64,000 nucleotides of DNA, from NCBI GenBank assembly GCA_963807005.1, contig CAWDZK010000006.1:496001-560000 (forward strand), given 5' to 3'. Position numbers and translations under genes: made by a program. The notes under the pieces are model-generated. The model made no database searches. It was not told the origin of the DNA and was given only the letters and a program-made list of their open reading frames with translations. Below are positions 35,901-43,331 of the stretch, one piece after another. Numbering within the stretch: the stretch's first letter is position 1; each line of letters begins with the position of its first letter. This DNA is from CAWDZK01 sp963807005 (GTDB taxonomy: Bacteria; Actinomycetota; Actinomycetes; JACCUZ01).

Positions 35901-36864
35901 CCTGCACCGGGCGGCGGCAGAGGCGGAGCGGCTGCAGGACGAGCCGACCCTCGCACACGCCTACTACCTGCTCGACTGGGCGCTCACCGACCTCGGTCGC
36001 CCGGAGGCGGCGGAGTACCGCGAGAAGGCGCTGCCCATCTACGAGCGGCTGGGCGACCTGGTCGGCCAGGCGACGGTCCTGAACAACCTGGGCATCGACG
36101 CCTACTACGAAGGGCGCTGGGACCTGTCCCGGACGTTCCTCGAACGCAGCCGCGACGTCTGCCGCCGCTCCGGCAACGTGACGATGGACGGCACCGCGCT
36201 GAACAACATCGGCGAGATCCTCTCCGACCAGGGCCGGCTGGCCGATGCCGAGGCGGTCTTCCGGGAGGCGCTGGCCATCTGGCGGTCGGTGCGGTTCCCG
36301 GTCGGGCTCGCGCTGTGCCTGAGCAACCTGGGCCGGGTCGCCTCGCGGGCCGGTCGCTTCGGTGACGCGGACGAGCTCTTCGCCGAGGCCCGGCGGCACT
36401 TCGCCCGGATCGGGGCCGACGCGTTCCTCGTCGAGCTGGACAGCCGGGAGGCCGAGAAGCTGGTGTTCCTCGGCGAGGGGGAGGCGGCCCTGCCGGTGGT
36501 CCGGGACGCGACCGCCCGGGCCGAAGCCCTCGGCGGGATCCCGGTCGTGCTGGCGATGCTGGACCGGCTGCACGGGCTGGCGCTGGTGCAGGTCGGCGAC
36601 CGCGCGGCCGGGCTGGAGCGGCTGCTGTCCAGCCGCGGCCGGGCGACCGCCGCCAGCGCCGACTTCGAGCTGGCGCTCACCCTGCACGAGTGGGCCCGGG
36701 TCGAGCGGGTCGTGGGCAGTCCGGCCGCAGCCGCCCTGGAGTTGGCGGCCGGCACCATCCTGGCGGGCCTGGGAGTGCAGTCGGTCCCGGAGGTGCCGCT
36801 GCCGGTGCGCCAGGTCTCGCTGCCGGCGGGGCGCAGCGCCGAGCGCGCCGGCGAGCGCGTCTAG
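32983..36864 (+). CDS. soluble adenylyl cyclase-like protein: two cyclase domains, ATPase, TPR array
   Basis: 1293 residues. Cyclase domain 1 (about 35-215) has metal-binding D43 (VVFADVSGFTPL) and D93 (LVKFGGDALLLLF) but lacks the NxxxR transition-state pair. Cyclase domain 2 (about 235-400) lacks the first Asp but has N366 and R370 (GDATNLSARVMG). An AAA-type ATPase follows (Walker A GEAGIGKS with K467; Walker B VLLVDDAHWLDE), then TPR-like helices to about 1230. This is the architecture of soluble adenylyl cyclase. It probably makes cAMP at one composite site, regulated by the ATPase/TPR part. The GTG start has a GAGGGGA site 7 nt upstream. Confidence 0.85.
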   Translation: MTRATARAADPLAPYVAKVALDWLATDPAPRSRTVDGTVVFADVSGFTPLTEKLARQGKVGAEELTDVLNDVFGRLLRVADSHGGDLVKFGGDALLLLFTGEGHVARAAAGAAGLLDALRPFKRFRTGGGWVGLTMSIGLESGPVHLLLVGETHRELFAVGPVVSATVGLENRAVGGQVLVGPTAAAALDAGLVGPDDDGARLLLRAPTVPDLATVAVSHDGAAEGVPPMLRRHLSAGREDGEHRVASLAFLQVRGTDRLLAEAGLDAVAAEMEQVVVAAQRACVAHDVTFLATDVDVDGGKILFVAGAPRVGEGDEERMLLTLRAAVEGHQVLAVRAGASRGRAFAVDVGTDERRTYAVMGDATNLSARVMGKAEVGQVLATKALLDHVGGRFDVTLLEPFHVKGKSLPVLAGVVGPPTGRRDVGSHDLPFVGRDREQAVLDSALAAARAGRGSVVVLTGEAGIGKSRLVSELLDAAEGVEVLTVEGGRYAAATAYFAVRAPLRSLVGAGLGDDDATVADRLRTAVQRAEPDVLPWLPLLGTILGVDLPDTPEVAELGAEFRATVRHQQAARLLAHALPGPTVLLVDDAHWLDEATCDLLGHVAAQVAERPWLVCVSRRPGDQGWRPDPSVDPVELALEPLSDEESAQLLRAVADERPLVPSARSVLAARAAGNPLFLRELLDAVADGGDGTDLGVLPDTLEEVIGATVDQLDRAERELLRVAAVLGSRFEVDTLAAMLGQPVDTVSTRLARIGRFLSADGPGTMRFLHGLVRDVAYEGLPFRRRRVLHGRAGDVLAPRLADHEALVDLLALHYRSADRHAEAWRYARAAGERARQAAAPVQAARFYRWALDAAGHLPDVPAEDRADVGEALGDVLELDGRYDDAGRAFATARRAVEHDGLRLVGLMKKEGWLRERSGRYSSALSWYTRALRRLDGPDARDGEAAAALHAQLTMAYGAARARQGKYAASLPYLHRAAAEAERLQDEPTLAHAYYLLDWALTDLGRPEAAEYREKALPIYERLGDLVGQATVLNNLGIDAYYEGRWDLSRTFLERSRDVCRRSGNVTMDGTALNNIGEILSDQGRLADAEAVFREALAIWRSVRFPVGLALCLSNLGRVASRAGRFGDADELFAEARRHFARIGADAFLVELDSREAEKLVFLGEGEAALPVVRDATARAEALGGIPVVLAMLDRLHGLALVQVGDRAAGLERLLSSRGRATAASADFELALTLHEWARVERVVGSPAAAALELAAGTILAGLGVQSVPEVPLPVRQVSLPAGRSAERAGERV

Positions 36865-36870
36865 CGACCT

Positions 36871-36885
36871 CCCGCAGCGTGCGGG
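36871..36885. terminator. bidirectional terminator hairpin
   Basis: CCCGCA-gcg-TGCGGG fills most of the 22-bp gap between the convergent cyclase and phosphohexomutase genes. Confidence 0.6.
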
Positions 36886-36886
36886 G

Positions 36887-38551
36887 TCAGCCCAGCGCGA
36901 GCGCCGCGTCGACGTCGCGCTTGATGGCCGCGAGATCGGCGGTGGCCGTCCGCCGGGCGGCCGTGACGTCGCCGTCGGGCACCGGCACCACGACCTCGAG
37001 GTACGCCTTGAGCTTCGGCTCGGTCCCCGACGGACGCACCACCACCCGACCGCCGTCGGCCAGCCGGTAGCGCAGCCCGTCGGTCGGGGGCAGCTCGGCC
37101 GTGCCCTCGGCCAGGTCCTCGGCCTGCTCGACCGCGCGGCCCCCCAGTGTGGCCGGCGGGGTAGCGCGCAGCCGGCCCATCGCGCCCTCGATCAGCGCCA
37201 GGTCCTCGACCCGGACGGAGAGCTGGTCGGTGGCGTGCAGGCCGTGCTCGCGGGCCAGGTCGTCGAGCAGGTCCAGCAGCGTGCGGCCGTCGGCCTTGAG
37301 GGTGGCGGCGAGCTCGGCGAGCAGCAGCGCGGCCGAGACGCCGTCCTTGTCGCGCACGCCGGCCGGGTCGACGCAGTAGCCGAGCGCCTCCTCGTAGCCG
37401 TAGCGCAGGCCCTCGACCCGCGAGATCCACTTGAAGCCGGTCAAGGTCTCGGCGTACCCGAGGCCGTGGGCGGCGGCGATCCGGCCCAGCAGCGACGACG
37501 ACACGATCGACGCGGCGAAGACGCCGCTGATCGAGGGGTCGCGGCTTACCAGGTGGGCACCGAGCAGCGCGCCCACCTCGTCCCCTCGCAGCATCCGCCA
37601 GCCGCTGTCGGAAGCGGGGTCGGCGACCGCCACCGCGCACCGGTCGGCGTCCGGGTCGTTGGCCAGCACCAGGTCGGCCCGGTGCTCCACCGCGGCGGCC
37701 AGCGCCAGGTCGATCGCCCCGGGCTCCTCCGGGTTGGGGAAGGCGACCGTGCGGAACTCGGGGTCGGGGTCGGACTGCTCCGTCACGACGGTCGGCGCGG
37801 TGAACCCGGCGCGGTCGAACGCGGCCAGCACCACGTCGCGGCCGACGCCGTGCAGGGGGGTGTAGACGATCCGCAGGTCGCGCGGGGACGCCGGGTCGAC
37901 GAGGGAGGCCACCCGGTCGAGGTACGCGTCCAGCACGTCCTCGCCCAGGGTCTCCCACCGGTCGCTGCGCGGGACGGCGGCGAGCGGTCCGACGGCAGCG
38001 ATGGCGGCCGAGATCTCCGCGTCGGCGGGCGGAACGATCTGCGAGCCATCACCGAGGTACACCTTGTAGCCGTTGTCCTGCGGCGGGTTGTGCGACGCGG
38101 TCACCATCACGCCCGCGTCGGCACCGAGGTGCCGGATGGCGAAGGCGAGCACCGGGGTCGGGAGCGGCCGGGGCAGCACCCAGGCGCGCAGCCCGGCGCC
38201 GCTCATCACCTCGGCGGTGTCACGCGCGAACACGTCGGACTTGTGGCGGGCGTCGTACCCGACGACGACCGAGCTGCCGTCGTGGCCGGTGGTGTAGGCG
38301 GCCAGACCGGCCGCGGCCCGGGTGACGACCACCCGGTTCATCCGGTTCGGGCCGGCGCCGAGCGCACCGCGCAGGCCGGCGGTGCCGAACTCGAGCCGGC
38401 TGCCGAACCGGTCGGTGAGACCGGCGGTGTCACCGGCCTCGAGCAGGGCCTGCAGCTCGGCCCGGGTGTCCGGGTCGGGGTCCTCGAGCAACCAGGCCTG
38501 GGCGACGCTGACCGCGTCGACGGTGTCGGCGCTGTGCCGGTGCTCGGTCAC
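36887..38551 (-). CDS. pmmB: phosphohexomutase / phosphopentomutase-like (phosphoglucomutase superfamily)
   Basis: 554 residues. The phosphoserine loop TASHNPPQDNGYKVY, metal loop DPDADRCAVAV, sugar-binding GDEVGALLG and C-terminal phosphate site RPSGTEPKLKAYLE are all present. The length and the N-terminal extension (DTRAELQALLEAG) match the long actinobacterial PmmB/PGM2-like group, some members of which act as phosphopentomutases. Overlap with the upstream purine phosphorylase (4 bp) makes ribose-1-phosphate or deoxyribose-1-phosphate the attractive substrate here. The symbol follows the mycobacterial neighbour and is tentative. Confidence 0.88.
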   Translation of the reverse strand: MTEHRHSADTVDAVSVAQAWLLEDPDPDTRAELQALLEAGDTAGLTDRFGSRLEFGTAGLRGALGAGPNRMNRVVVTRAAAGLAAYTTGHDGSSVVVGYDARHKSDVFARDTAEVMSGAGLRAWVLPRPLPTPVLAFAIRHLGADAGVMVTASHNPPQDNGYKVYLGDGSQIVPPADAEISAAIAAVGPLAAVPRSDRWETLGEDVLDAYLDRVASLVDPASPRDLRIVYTPLHGVGRDVVLAAFDRAGFTAPTVVTEQSDPDPEFRTVAFPNPEEPGAIDLALAAAVEHRADLVLANDPDADRCAVAVADPASDSGWRMLRGDEVGALLGAHLVSRDPSISGVFAASIVSSSLLGRIAAAHGLGYAETLTGFKWISRVEGLRYGYEEALGYCVDPAGVRDKDGVSAALLLAELAATLKADGRTLLDLLDDLAREHGLHATDQLSVRVEDLALIEGAMGRLRATPPATLGGRAVEQAEDLAEGTAELPPTDGLRYRLADGGRVVVRPSGTEPKLKAYLEVVVPVPDGDVTAARRTATADLAAIKRDVDAALALG

Positions 38552-39354
38552 AGCTGGGAGACCACTCGCGAGAGCAGCCCTCCCATCCGGGTAGCCGCCG
38601 CCTTTCCCGCCTCGAGGACCTCCGCGTGGTCGAGCGCCTCGCCGGTCATACCGGCCGCCAGGTTGGTCACCAGCGAGATGCCCAGCACCTCGGCGCCGCC
38701 CTCGCGGGCCGCGATCGCCTCGAGCGTGGTCGACATGCCGACCAGGTCGCCGCCGATCGCGCGGACCATGCCGATCTCCGCCGGCGTCTCGTAGTGCGGC
38801 CCGGGGAGCTGGACGTAGACACCCTCCTCGAGCGACGGGTCGACCTCCCGGCACAGCGCCCGCAGCCGCGGGGAGTAGAGGTCGGTGAGGTCGACGAAGG
38901 TCGGGCCCACGATCGGTGAGGTCGCCGTGAGGTTGATGTGGTCGCTGATCAGGACCGGCTGGCCCGGGGAGTACGTCGGGCGCAGACCGCCGCAGCCGTT
39001 GGTGAGCACGACCACCCGGGCGCCGGCGGCCACCGCGGTCCGTACCCCGTGCACCACCGAGGCCACGCCGAGGCCCTCGTACAGGTGGGTCCGGCCGAGG
39101 AAGACCAGGGCACGCCGGTCGCCGACGACCACAGAGCGCACCGTCCCGGAGTGGCCGGCCACCGCCGCGGCGTGGAAGCCGGGCAGATCGGTCACCGGCA
39201 GCTCGGTCGCGGTCTCGCCGAGCATCTCGGCCGCTGGCACCCAGCCGGAGCCCATGACCAGGGCCACCTCGTGGGTGTCCGCGCCGGTGGCCTCGCGCAG
39301 CCGGGCGGCGGCGTCCCGGGCCAGGGAGTACGGGTCGCTCGTCGAGGTGCTCAC
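38548..39354 (-). CDS. deoD: purine nucleoside phosphorylase
   Basis: 268 residues of the trimeric PNP class: phosphate loop VMGSGW, GRTHLYEG, TNGCGGLRPTYSPG, the purine-site motif PGPHYETPAEIGMVRAIGGD and MSTTLEAIAAR. It cleaves (deoxy)inosine and (deoxy)guanosine with phosphate. GTG 39354 is preferred because a TAGGGT box lies 7 nt upstream. It overlaps the phosphohexomutase by GTGA, so base release and pentose-phosphate isomerisation are coupled. The trimeric sequence class would also justify the symbol punA. Confidence 0.93.
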   Translation of the reverse strand: MSTSTSDPYSLARDAAARLREATGADTHEVALVMGSGWVPAAEMLGETATELPVTDLPGFHAAAVAGHSGTVRSVVVGDRRALVFLGRTHLYEGLGVASVVHGVRTAVAAGARVVVLTNGCGGLRPTYSPGQPVLISDHINLTATSPIVGPTFVDLTDLYSPRLRALCREVDPSLEEGVYVQLPGPHYETPAEIGMVRAIGGDLVGMSTTLEAIAAREGGAEVLGISLVTNLAAGMTGEALDHAEVLEAGKAAATRMGGLLSRVVSQL

Positions 39355-39361
39355 GGCCGCG

Positions 39362-39367
39362 ACCCTA
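39362..39367 (-). promoter_or_regulatory. -10 box (TAGGGT) of the purine phosphorylase operon
   Basis: On the minus strand TAGGGT ends 7 nt before the GTG at 39354, predicting a leaderless deoD-pmmB mRNA. Confidence 0.5.
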
Positions 39368-39392
39368 GTACGGGCCGCCGCAGCAGCTCTCC

Positions 39393-39467
39393 GGCACGAA
39401 CGACGGCACAACCGGCTGCAGACCGAACCCAGCAGCCCGGCCGGGCGCTTCTGCCGTCGTTGGTGCC
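39393..39467. repeat. long intergenic inverted repeat with nested hairpin
   Basis: GGCACGAACGACGGCA (39393-39408) pairs with 39452-39467 at 15 of 16 positions. In the 43-nt loop GGCTGC (39414-39419) pairs with GCAGCC (39432-39437). It lies between the 104-residue gene and the deoD promoter, so it can act as terminator of the former or as an upstream element of the latter. Confidence 0.75.
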
Positions 39468-39478
39468 AGCCGGTCAGG

Positions 39479-39793
39479 TCAGGCGGCGGCGAGCTCGGCG
39501 CGGCCGTGGCAGCGGTCGAGGACCGGCCCGCTCGCGACGAGGAAGGCGAGCACGTCCTCGACGGTGCCGGTGACGATCCCGTCGACCCAGCGGACGACCA
39601 CCCCGCGGGTCTCGGCCAGGGCGATCCGGCAGTGCTGGGCGCCGGCCTCGGCGCGCAGCAGGTCGGTGATCGACGGGCGGCCGCGGCTGGTGGAGGCGCT
39701 GAGCACCAGGCTGACCAGCTGCGAGGGCGGGCACGCGCGCAGAGCGGCGAGGACGGTGTCCTCGACCGGCCGCGGCGCCCGCATCAACCACAT
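39479..39793 (-). CDS. hypothetical protein (104 residues)
   Basis: Start ATG 39793 is chosen; an in-frame ATG at 39814 would add seven residues. The protein is small and soluble with alternating hydrophobic strands (QLVSLVLSASTSRGRPSIT, RIALAETRGVVVRWVDGIVTG) that suggest one alpha/beta domain. No family is recognised. It stands alone between two minus-strand genes. Confidence 0.5.
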   Translation of the reverse strand: MWLMRAPRPVEDTVLAALRACPPSQLVSLVLSASTSRGRPSITDLLRAEAGAQHCRIALAETRGVVVRWVDGIVTGTVEDVLAFLVASGPVLDRCHGRAELAAA

Positions 39794-39857
39794 GCCTGCA
39801 CTATCGGCAGCCAAGGTTGCGGACTGGAGAACTCCGCCTGTCAGGCGGCTGTGCGTC

Positions 39858-40310
39858 TCACGGCCCGACGGACTGGCACGGTCGGGCCCGCAGCTCGGCC
39901 ACGTAGTCGTCCGGGGCGCCCGCGGCCTCCGCGGCGTCCGCGACCAGCCCGAGGTAGCGCGCCGACGGCAGCCCGCCCTCGTAGGCGTCGAGCACGTACA
40001 TCCAGGCCAGCACCTCGCCGTCGAGCGTGTGCACCCGGACCCGGACCTTGGTGAACAGCGCCAGGTCGGCGGCCTCCCACCGGTCCATGTTCAGGGCATC
40101 GGCGTCGGTGACGTCGTAGAGCGCGACGAACACGTGGTGGCCGGGCTCCTCGACCACGGTGGCCAGCGGGCCCTCCCACGAGCGGTCGTCCCCGCCGAAG
40201 GTGAGCCGCCAGCCCTCCAGCCAGCCGGTGCTGCGCAGCGGCGAGTGGGGTGCCCGCAGCAGCATCTGGCTCGGGTCCAGGTTGCTGCCGTACGCCGCGT
40301 AGAGGGCCAT
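39858..40310 (-). CDS. gamma-glutamylcyclotransferase-like protein
   Basis: 150 residues. The N-terminal YAAYGSNLDPSQM is the substrate-binding signature of the GGCT (AIG2-like) fold, followed by LEGWRLTFGG and TVVEEPGHHVFVALYDVTD. Acidic residues of the family active site are plausible in WEAADLALF. Family members cyclise gamma-glutamyl amines or act on related bonds. The ATG at 40310 follows a TACCCT box by 6 nt and removes a poor N-terminal extension. It is divergent from the flavoprotein gene. Confidence 0.8.
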   Translation of the reverse strand: MALYAAYGSNLDPSQMLLRAPHSPLRSTGWLEGWRLTFGGDDRSWEGPLATVVEEPGHHVFVALYDVTDADALNMDRWEAADLALFTKVRVRVHTLDGEVLAWMYVLDAYEGGLPSARYLGLVADAAEAAGAPDDYVAELRARPCQSVGP

Positions 40311-40316
40311 GGGGGA

Positions 40317-40322
40317 AGGGTA
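40317..40322 (-). promoter_or_regulatory. -10 box (TACCCT) of the cyclotransferase gene
   Basis: On the minus strand TACCCT ends 6 nt before the ATG at 40310, consistent with a leaderless transcript. Confidence 0.45.
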
Positions 40323-40362
40323 GGGGCCGCGCCGTGCCCGGCCGTGGAGGGCGTGCGGGACA

Positions 40363-41787
40363 ATGCCGCGTGTGACGCGAGTGGGGATCATCGGCGGCGG
40401 GCCAGGCGGCTACGAGGCGGCGCTCGTGGCCGCGCAGCTCGGCGCCGAGGTGACCGTCGTCGACCGCGACGGCCCGGGCGGCTCCGCGGTGCTGACCGAC
40501 GTCGTCCCGTCGAAGACGCTGATCGCGACAGCCGAGGTGATGACCGACGCGGCCGAGTCGGGCGAGCTCGGGGTGCTGCTCGGCTCGGGCGATTCCGTCG
40601 GTGCCGCCGGTGCGCCGAACCGGGTGGGCGTGGACATGGGCCGCGTCAACGAGCGGGTCAAGGCGCTCGCACAGGCACAGTCGGACGACATCGCCGCCCG
40701 GATGGAGCGCGAGGGGGTGCGGGTCCTGCCCGGGCTCGGCCGCCTGGACGGGCCGCGCCGGGTGGTCGCGACCTCGCCGGACGGCTCGCAGGAGTCCCTC
40801 GACGTCGACGCGGTGCTGGTCGCGACGGGCGCCCACCCACGCGTGCTGCCGGACGCCGAGCCGGACGGCGAGCGGATCCTGACCTGGGAGCAGGTCTACG
40901 ACCTCGACCGCCTGCCGGAGCACCTCATCGTGGTCGGCTCGGGCGTCACGGGAGCCGAGTTCGCCTCGGCGTACACGTCGCTGGGCAGCCAGGTGACCCT
41001 GGTCTCCAGCCGCGAGCGGGTGCTGCCGGGGGAGGACGCCGACGCCGCGACCGTGCTGGAGGGCGTGTTCCGCCGTCGGGGCATGACGGTGCTGGCCCAG
41101 TCGCGCGCCCAGGCGGTGCGGCGCTCCGGTGACGGGGTGGTGGTGACGCTCGCCGACGGGCGCGCCGTCGAGGGCAGCCACTGCCTGATGGCTGTGGGCT
41201 CGATCCCGAACACCGCCGGGGTCGGCCTCGAGGAGGCAGGTGTCCACCTCGACCAGGGCGGTTTCGTCGAGGTGGACCGGGTGTCCCGCACCTCAGCGAC
41301 CGGCGTCTACGCCGCCGGCGACTGCACCGGCGTGCTCATGCTGGCCTCGGTCGCCGCCATGCAGGGCCGGATCGCGATGGCGCACCTGCTCGGCGACGCG
41401 GTCACGCCCCTGAACATCCGGGCCGTCTCGTCCAACGTCTTCACCGACCCCGAGATCGCCACCGTCGGCTGGCTGGAGAAGGACATCGAGGAGGGCTCGA
41501 CCTCGACGGTGACGCTCAAGCTGCCCCTCGCGACCAACCCGCGGGCGAAGATGCAGGGCGTGCACGAGGGCTTCGTCAAGCTGTTCGCCCGCACCGGCTC
41601 CGGCACGGTCGTCGGCGGCGTCGTGGTGGCACCGCGCGCCAGCGAGCTGATCTACCCGGTGGCCCTGGCCGTCGACGGCCGGCTGACCGTCGACCAGCTG
41701 GCGCACTCGTTCACGGTGTACCCGTCCATCAGCGGGTCGGTGGCGGAGGCGGCTCGTCAGCTGCACACGAAGGTGTGGCGCGGCTGA
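40363..41787 (+). CDS. lpdA: NAD(P)H-quinone dehydrogenase, LpdA type (lipoamide dehydrogenase fold)
   Basis: 474 residues. It has the FAD site GIIGGGPGGYEAAL, the NAD(P) site IVVGSGVTGAEFASAY, the second FAD motif TGVYAAGDCTGVLMLASVAA and a C-terminal dimerisation domain (AHSFTVYPSISGSVAEAAR). In true lipoamide dehydrogenases the redox motif CxxxxC precedes PSK; here it reads GGSAVLTDVVPSK with no cysteine, the hallmark of mycobacterial LpdA (Rv3303c-like) quinone reductases. It probably transfers electrons from NAD(P)H to quinones. ATG 40363 is preferred to GTG 40372 because of the GGAGG at 40344-40348. Confidence 0.88.
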   Translation: MPRVTRVGIIGGGPGGYEAALVAAQLGAEVTVVDRDGPGGSAVLTDVVPSKTLIATAEVMTDAAESGELGVLLGSGDSVGAAGAPNRVGVDMGRVNERVKALAQAQSDDIAARMEREGVRVLPGLGRLDGPRRVVATSPDGSQESLDVDAVLVATGAHPRVLPDAEPDGERILTWEQVYDLDRLPEHLIVVGSGVTGAEFASAYTSLGSQVTLVSSRERVLPGEDADAATVLEGVFRRRGMTVLAQSRAQAVRRSGDGVVVTLADGRAVEGSHCLMAVGSIPNTAGVGLEEAGVHLDQGGFVEVDRVSRTSATGVYAAGDCTGVLMLASVAAMQGRIAMAHLLGDAVTPLNIRAVSSNVFTDPEIATVGWLEKDIEEGSTSTVTLKLPLATNPRAKMQGVHEGFVKLFARTGSGTVVGGVVVAPRASELIYPVALAVDGRLTVDQLAHSFTVYPSISGSVAEAARQLHTKVWRG

Positions 41788-41814
41788 GCGAGCCGGGTGA
41801 CCCGCCGGCCGACG

Positions 41815-41840
41815 CCCGGGACGCAGGTGCCTGCACCGGG
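41815..41840. terminator. bidirectional terminator
   Basis: GCAGG-tg-CCTGC (41823-41834) is enclosed by CCCGG (41815-41819) and CCGGG (41836-41840). It lies in the gap between the convergent flavoprotein and acyltransferase genes. Confidence 0.55.
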
Positions 41841-41856
41841 TACGGCTGGTTCGTGG

Positions 41857-42448
41857 TCACGAGCCAGGACCTGGAGCGGCCTGCTCCTCGCGCAGCCGGG
41901 GCTCGGTCCGGCGGTCGGGCCTGATGCCGCGCTTGTCGGCGTAGAACGCGCGCACGACGTCCATGTCGGCCCGTACGTCGCCGGTCGGCGTGATCGTGGG
42001 GCCGAGCCCCATCGTGCGGCTCGGCCCGTCGACGAAGCCGAGGGTGATCGGCAGGCCGGTCTGCTGGGCGATCCGGTAGAAGCCCGACTTCCAGAACTCG
42101 CCCTTGTCGCGGGTCCCCTCGGCGGCGACGACGAGCAGGAATCCCTCGTCCTCGCGGGCCGCAGCGAGCAGACGCCCGGATCGTCGCTCCGGGGTCGGCG
42201 CGGTCCAGCGGGATCCCGCCGGTGGCCCTCAGCAGCGGCGCCAGCGGCCCGCGGAACAGCTCGCGTTTGATCAGTGCCCGCGCCTGCACGCCGTCGCGCC
42301 AGGTGAGCAGCAGCATCGCGACCCAGTCCCAGTTCGACGTGTGCGGGGCGCCGACGAGGATGCCGGACCGGGGGACCGTCCCCACCGCGCGCCAGCGGGA
42401 CAGGCGCAGGGCGGTGCGGGCGAGGGAGCGGCGCAGGGCAGGGGTCAG
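41857..42448 (-). pseudogene. 1-acylglycerol-3-phosphate acyltransferase-like gene, frameshifted
   Basis: The N-terminal half carries the catalytic H(x)4D motif in GAPHTSNWDWVAMLLL and TGGIPLDR. Near 42170-42180 the family sequence moves frame and continues as LLAAAREDEGFLLVVAAEGT, DKGEFWKSGFYRIAQQTG and so on to a stop at 41857. A single-base indel would restore about 197 residues of PlsC-like acyltransferase, possibly a glycerolipid or lysophospholipid acyltransferase. The start is unclear: no ATG/GTG/TTG precedes the domain in frame, except a CTG overlapping the upstream stop (CTGA). It is a recent pseudogene or a sequencing error. Confidence 0.75.
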
Positions 42449-43284
42449 AAGTCCCCACCGCCGAAGTCCCCGCCGCCGAAGTCGCCGCCCCCGTCGAACC
42501 CGCCACCGTCGCCCCAGTCGCCGCCGGCGTCCGCTCCGCCGTCGTCGCCGAACTGCGGGTCTCCGCCCGCGTCGAGGCCGTCCTGGTAGCCGTCGGAGTA
42601 GGACGAGGAGTCCATGCCGCCCCCGCCGCCCCCGCCCGCGAGCAGCGACCCGAGGAACAGGCCGGGCAGCAGCCCGGTCATGGCGAACGGCGAGAAGTAG
42701 CCCTGCGCGTAGGGGCCGTAGCCGGGGCCGCCCTGCCAGTAGGGCTGCCGCCCGGCGCCGACGGGGACCTTGCGGACGTCGGGCTCGGCCCCGAGCCGCA
42801 CCCGCTCGGCGTCGGCGGGGCAGGCCGGCACCGGGCGCGGGACACCGCCGGGTGGTGCCCACTCGACGTTCTCGCCTGATGGGCCGTGCTGGGGGTTGAA
42901 GAAGCACGGCGGCAGCCGGGCGGGCACCGGCCGGTCGGCCAGCCGCGCCTCGACGCAGGCGATGGCGTAGCGACCGTCCTCGAGGATGCCGGTGACGCCG
43001 CGGACGTCATCGGGGCGCTGCACCCGGTCGAGGGCGGCCTTGGCGGCGTCGTAGCTGTCCAGTGCGCGCCGGTAGTCCTGTCGGGTCGCCTCGTCGAGTG
43101 TCCGGCCGGCCGTGTCGGTGCCGAGCAACGTGACGTCCTCGCCGAACCGGACCACGTCCTCCTCGGCGGCAGCGCGCACATACCCGAGCGCCGCCTCCTG
43201 GCGCTCCTGCTCGCGGCGCCGGGAGCGGGAGACGACGAAGGCGAGTACGGCGCCGAGCACCACGAGCATGATCAGCAGGTCCAT
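42445..43284 (-). CDS. membrane-anchored glycine-rich hypothetical protein
   Basis: 279 residues. An N-terminal anchor helix (MDLLIMLVVLGAVLAFVV) is followed by a basic stop-transfer and a charged helical region (about 25-110), then CFFNPQHGPSGENVEWAPPG and a proline-rich linker. A second hydrophobic Gly-rich stretch (about 195-215) and an acidic tail of repeated GGGDF units complete it. The layout recalls TPM/YgcG-like envelope proteins, but I do not see the TPM core. The function is unknown. It is one of three consecutive minus-strand remnants or genes and is itself intact. Confidence 0.7.
   Translation of the reverse strand: MDLLIMLVVLGAVLAFVVSRSRRREQERQEAALGYVRAAAEEDVVRFGEDVTLLGTDTAGRTLDEATRQDYRRALDSYDAAKAALDRVQRPDDVRGVTGILEDGRYAIACVEARLADRPVPARLPPCFFNPQHGPSGENVEWAPPGGVPRPVPACPADAERVRLGAEPDVRKVPVGAGRQPYWQGGPGYGPYAQGYFSPFAMTGLLPGLFLGSLLAGGGGGGGMDSSSYSDGYQDGLDAGGDPQFGDDGGADAGGDWGDGGGFDGGGDFGGGDFGGGDF
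42448..42495 (-). repeat. FGGGD tandem repeats at the C-terminus
   Basis: Near-identical 15-bp units encode a repeated Gly-Gly-Gly-Asp-Phe tail. It is low-complexity coding sequence and prone to slippage. Confidence 0.7.
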
Positions 43285-43331
43285 AGCGGCTCAACTCCTG
43301 CCGTCCGGCGGCGGTTCCTTCGGGTGACCGG

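Noticed and set aside
32917..36687. A 1256-codon minus-strand frame opposite the cyclase-ATPase
   Set aside because: Composition is that of an antisense frame (His/Gln/Arg/Gly-rich) and the plus-strand protein has clear catalytic motifs.
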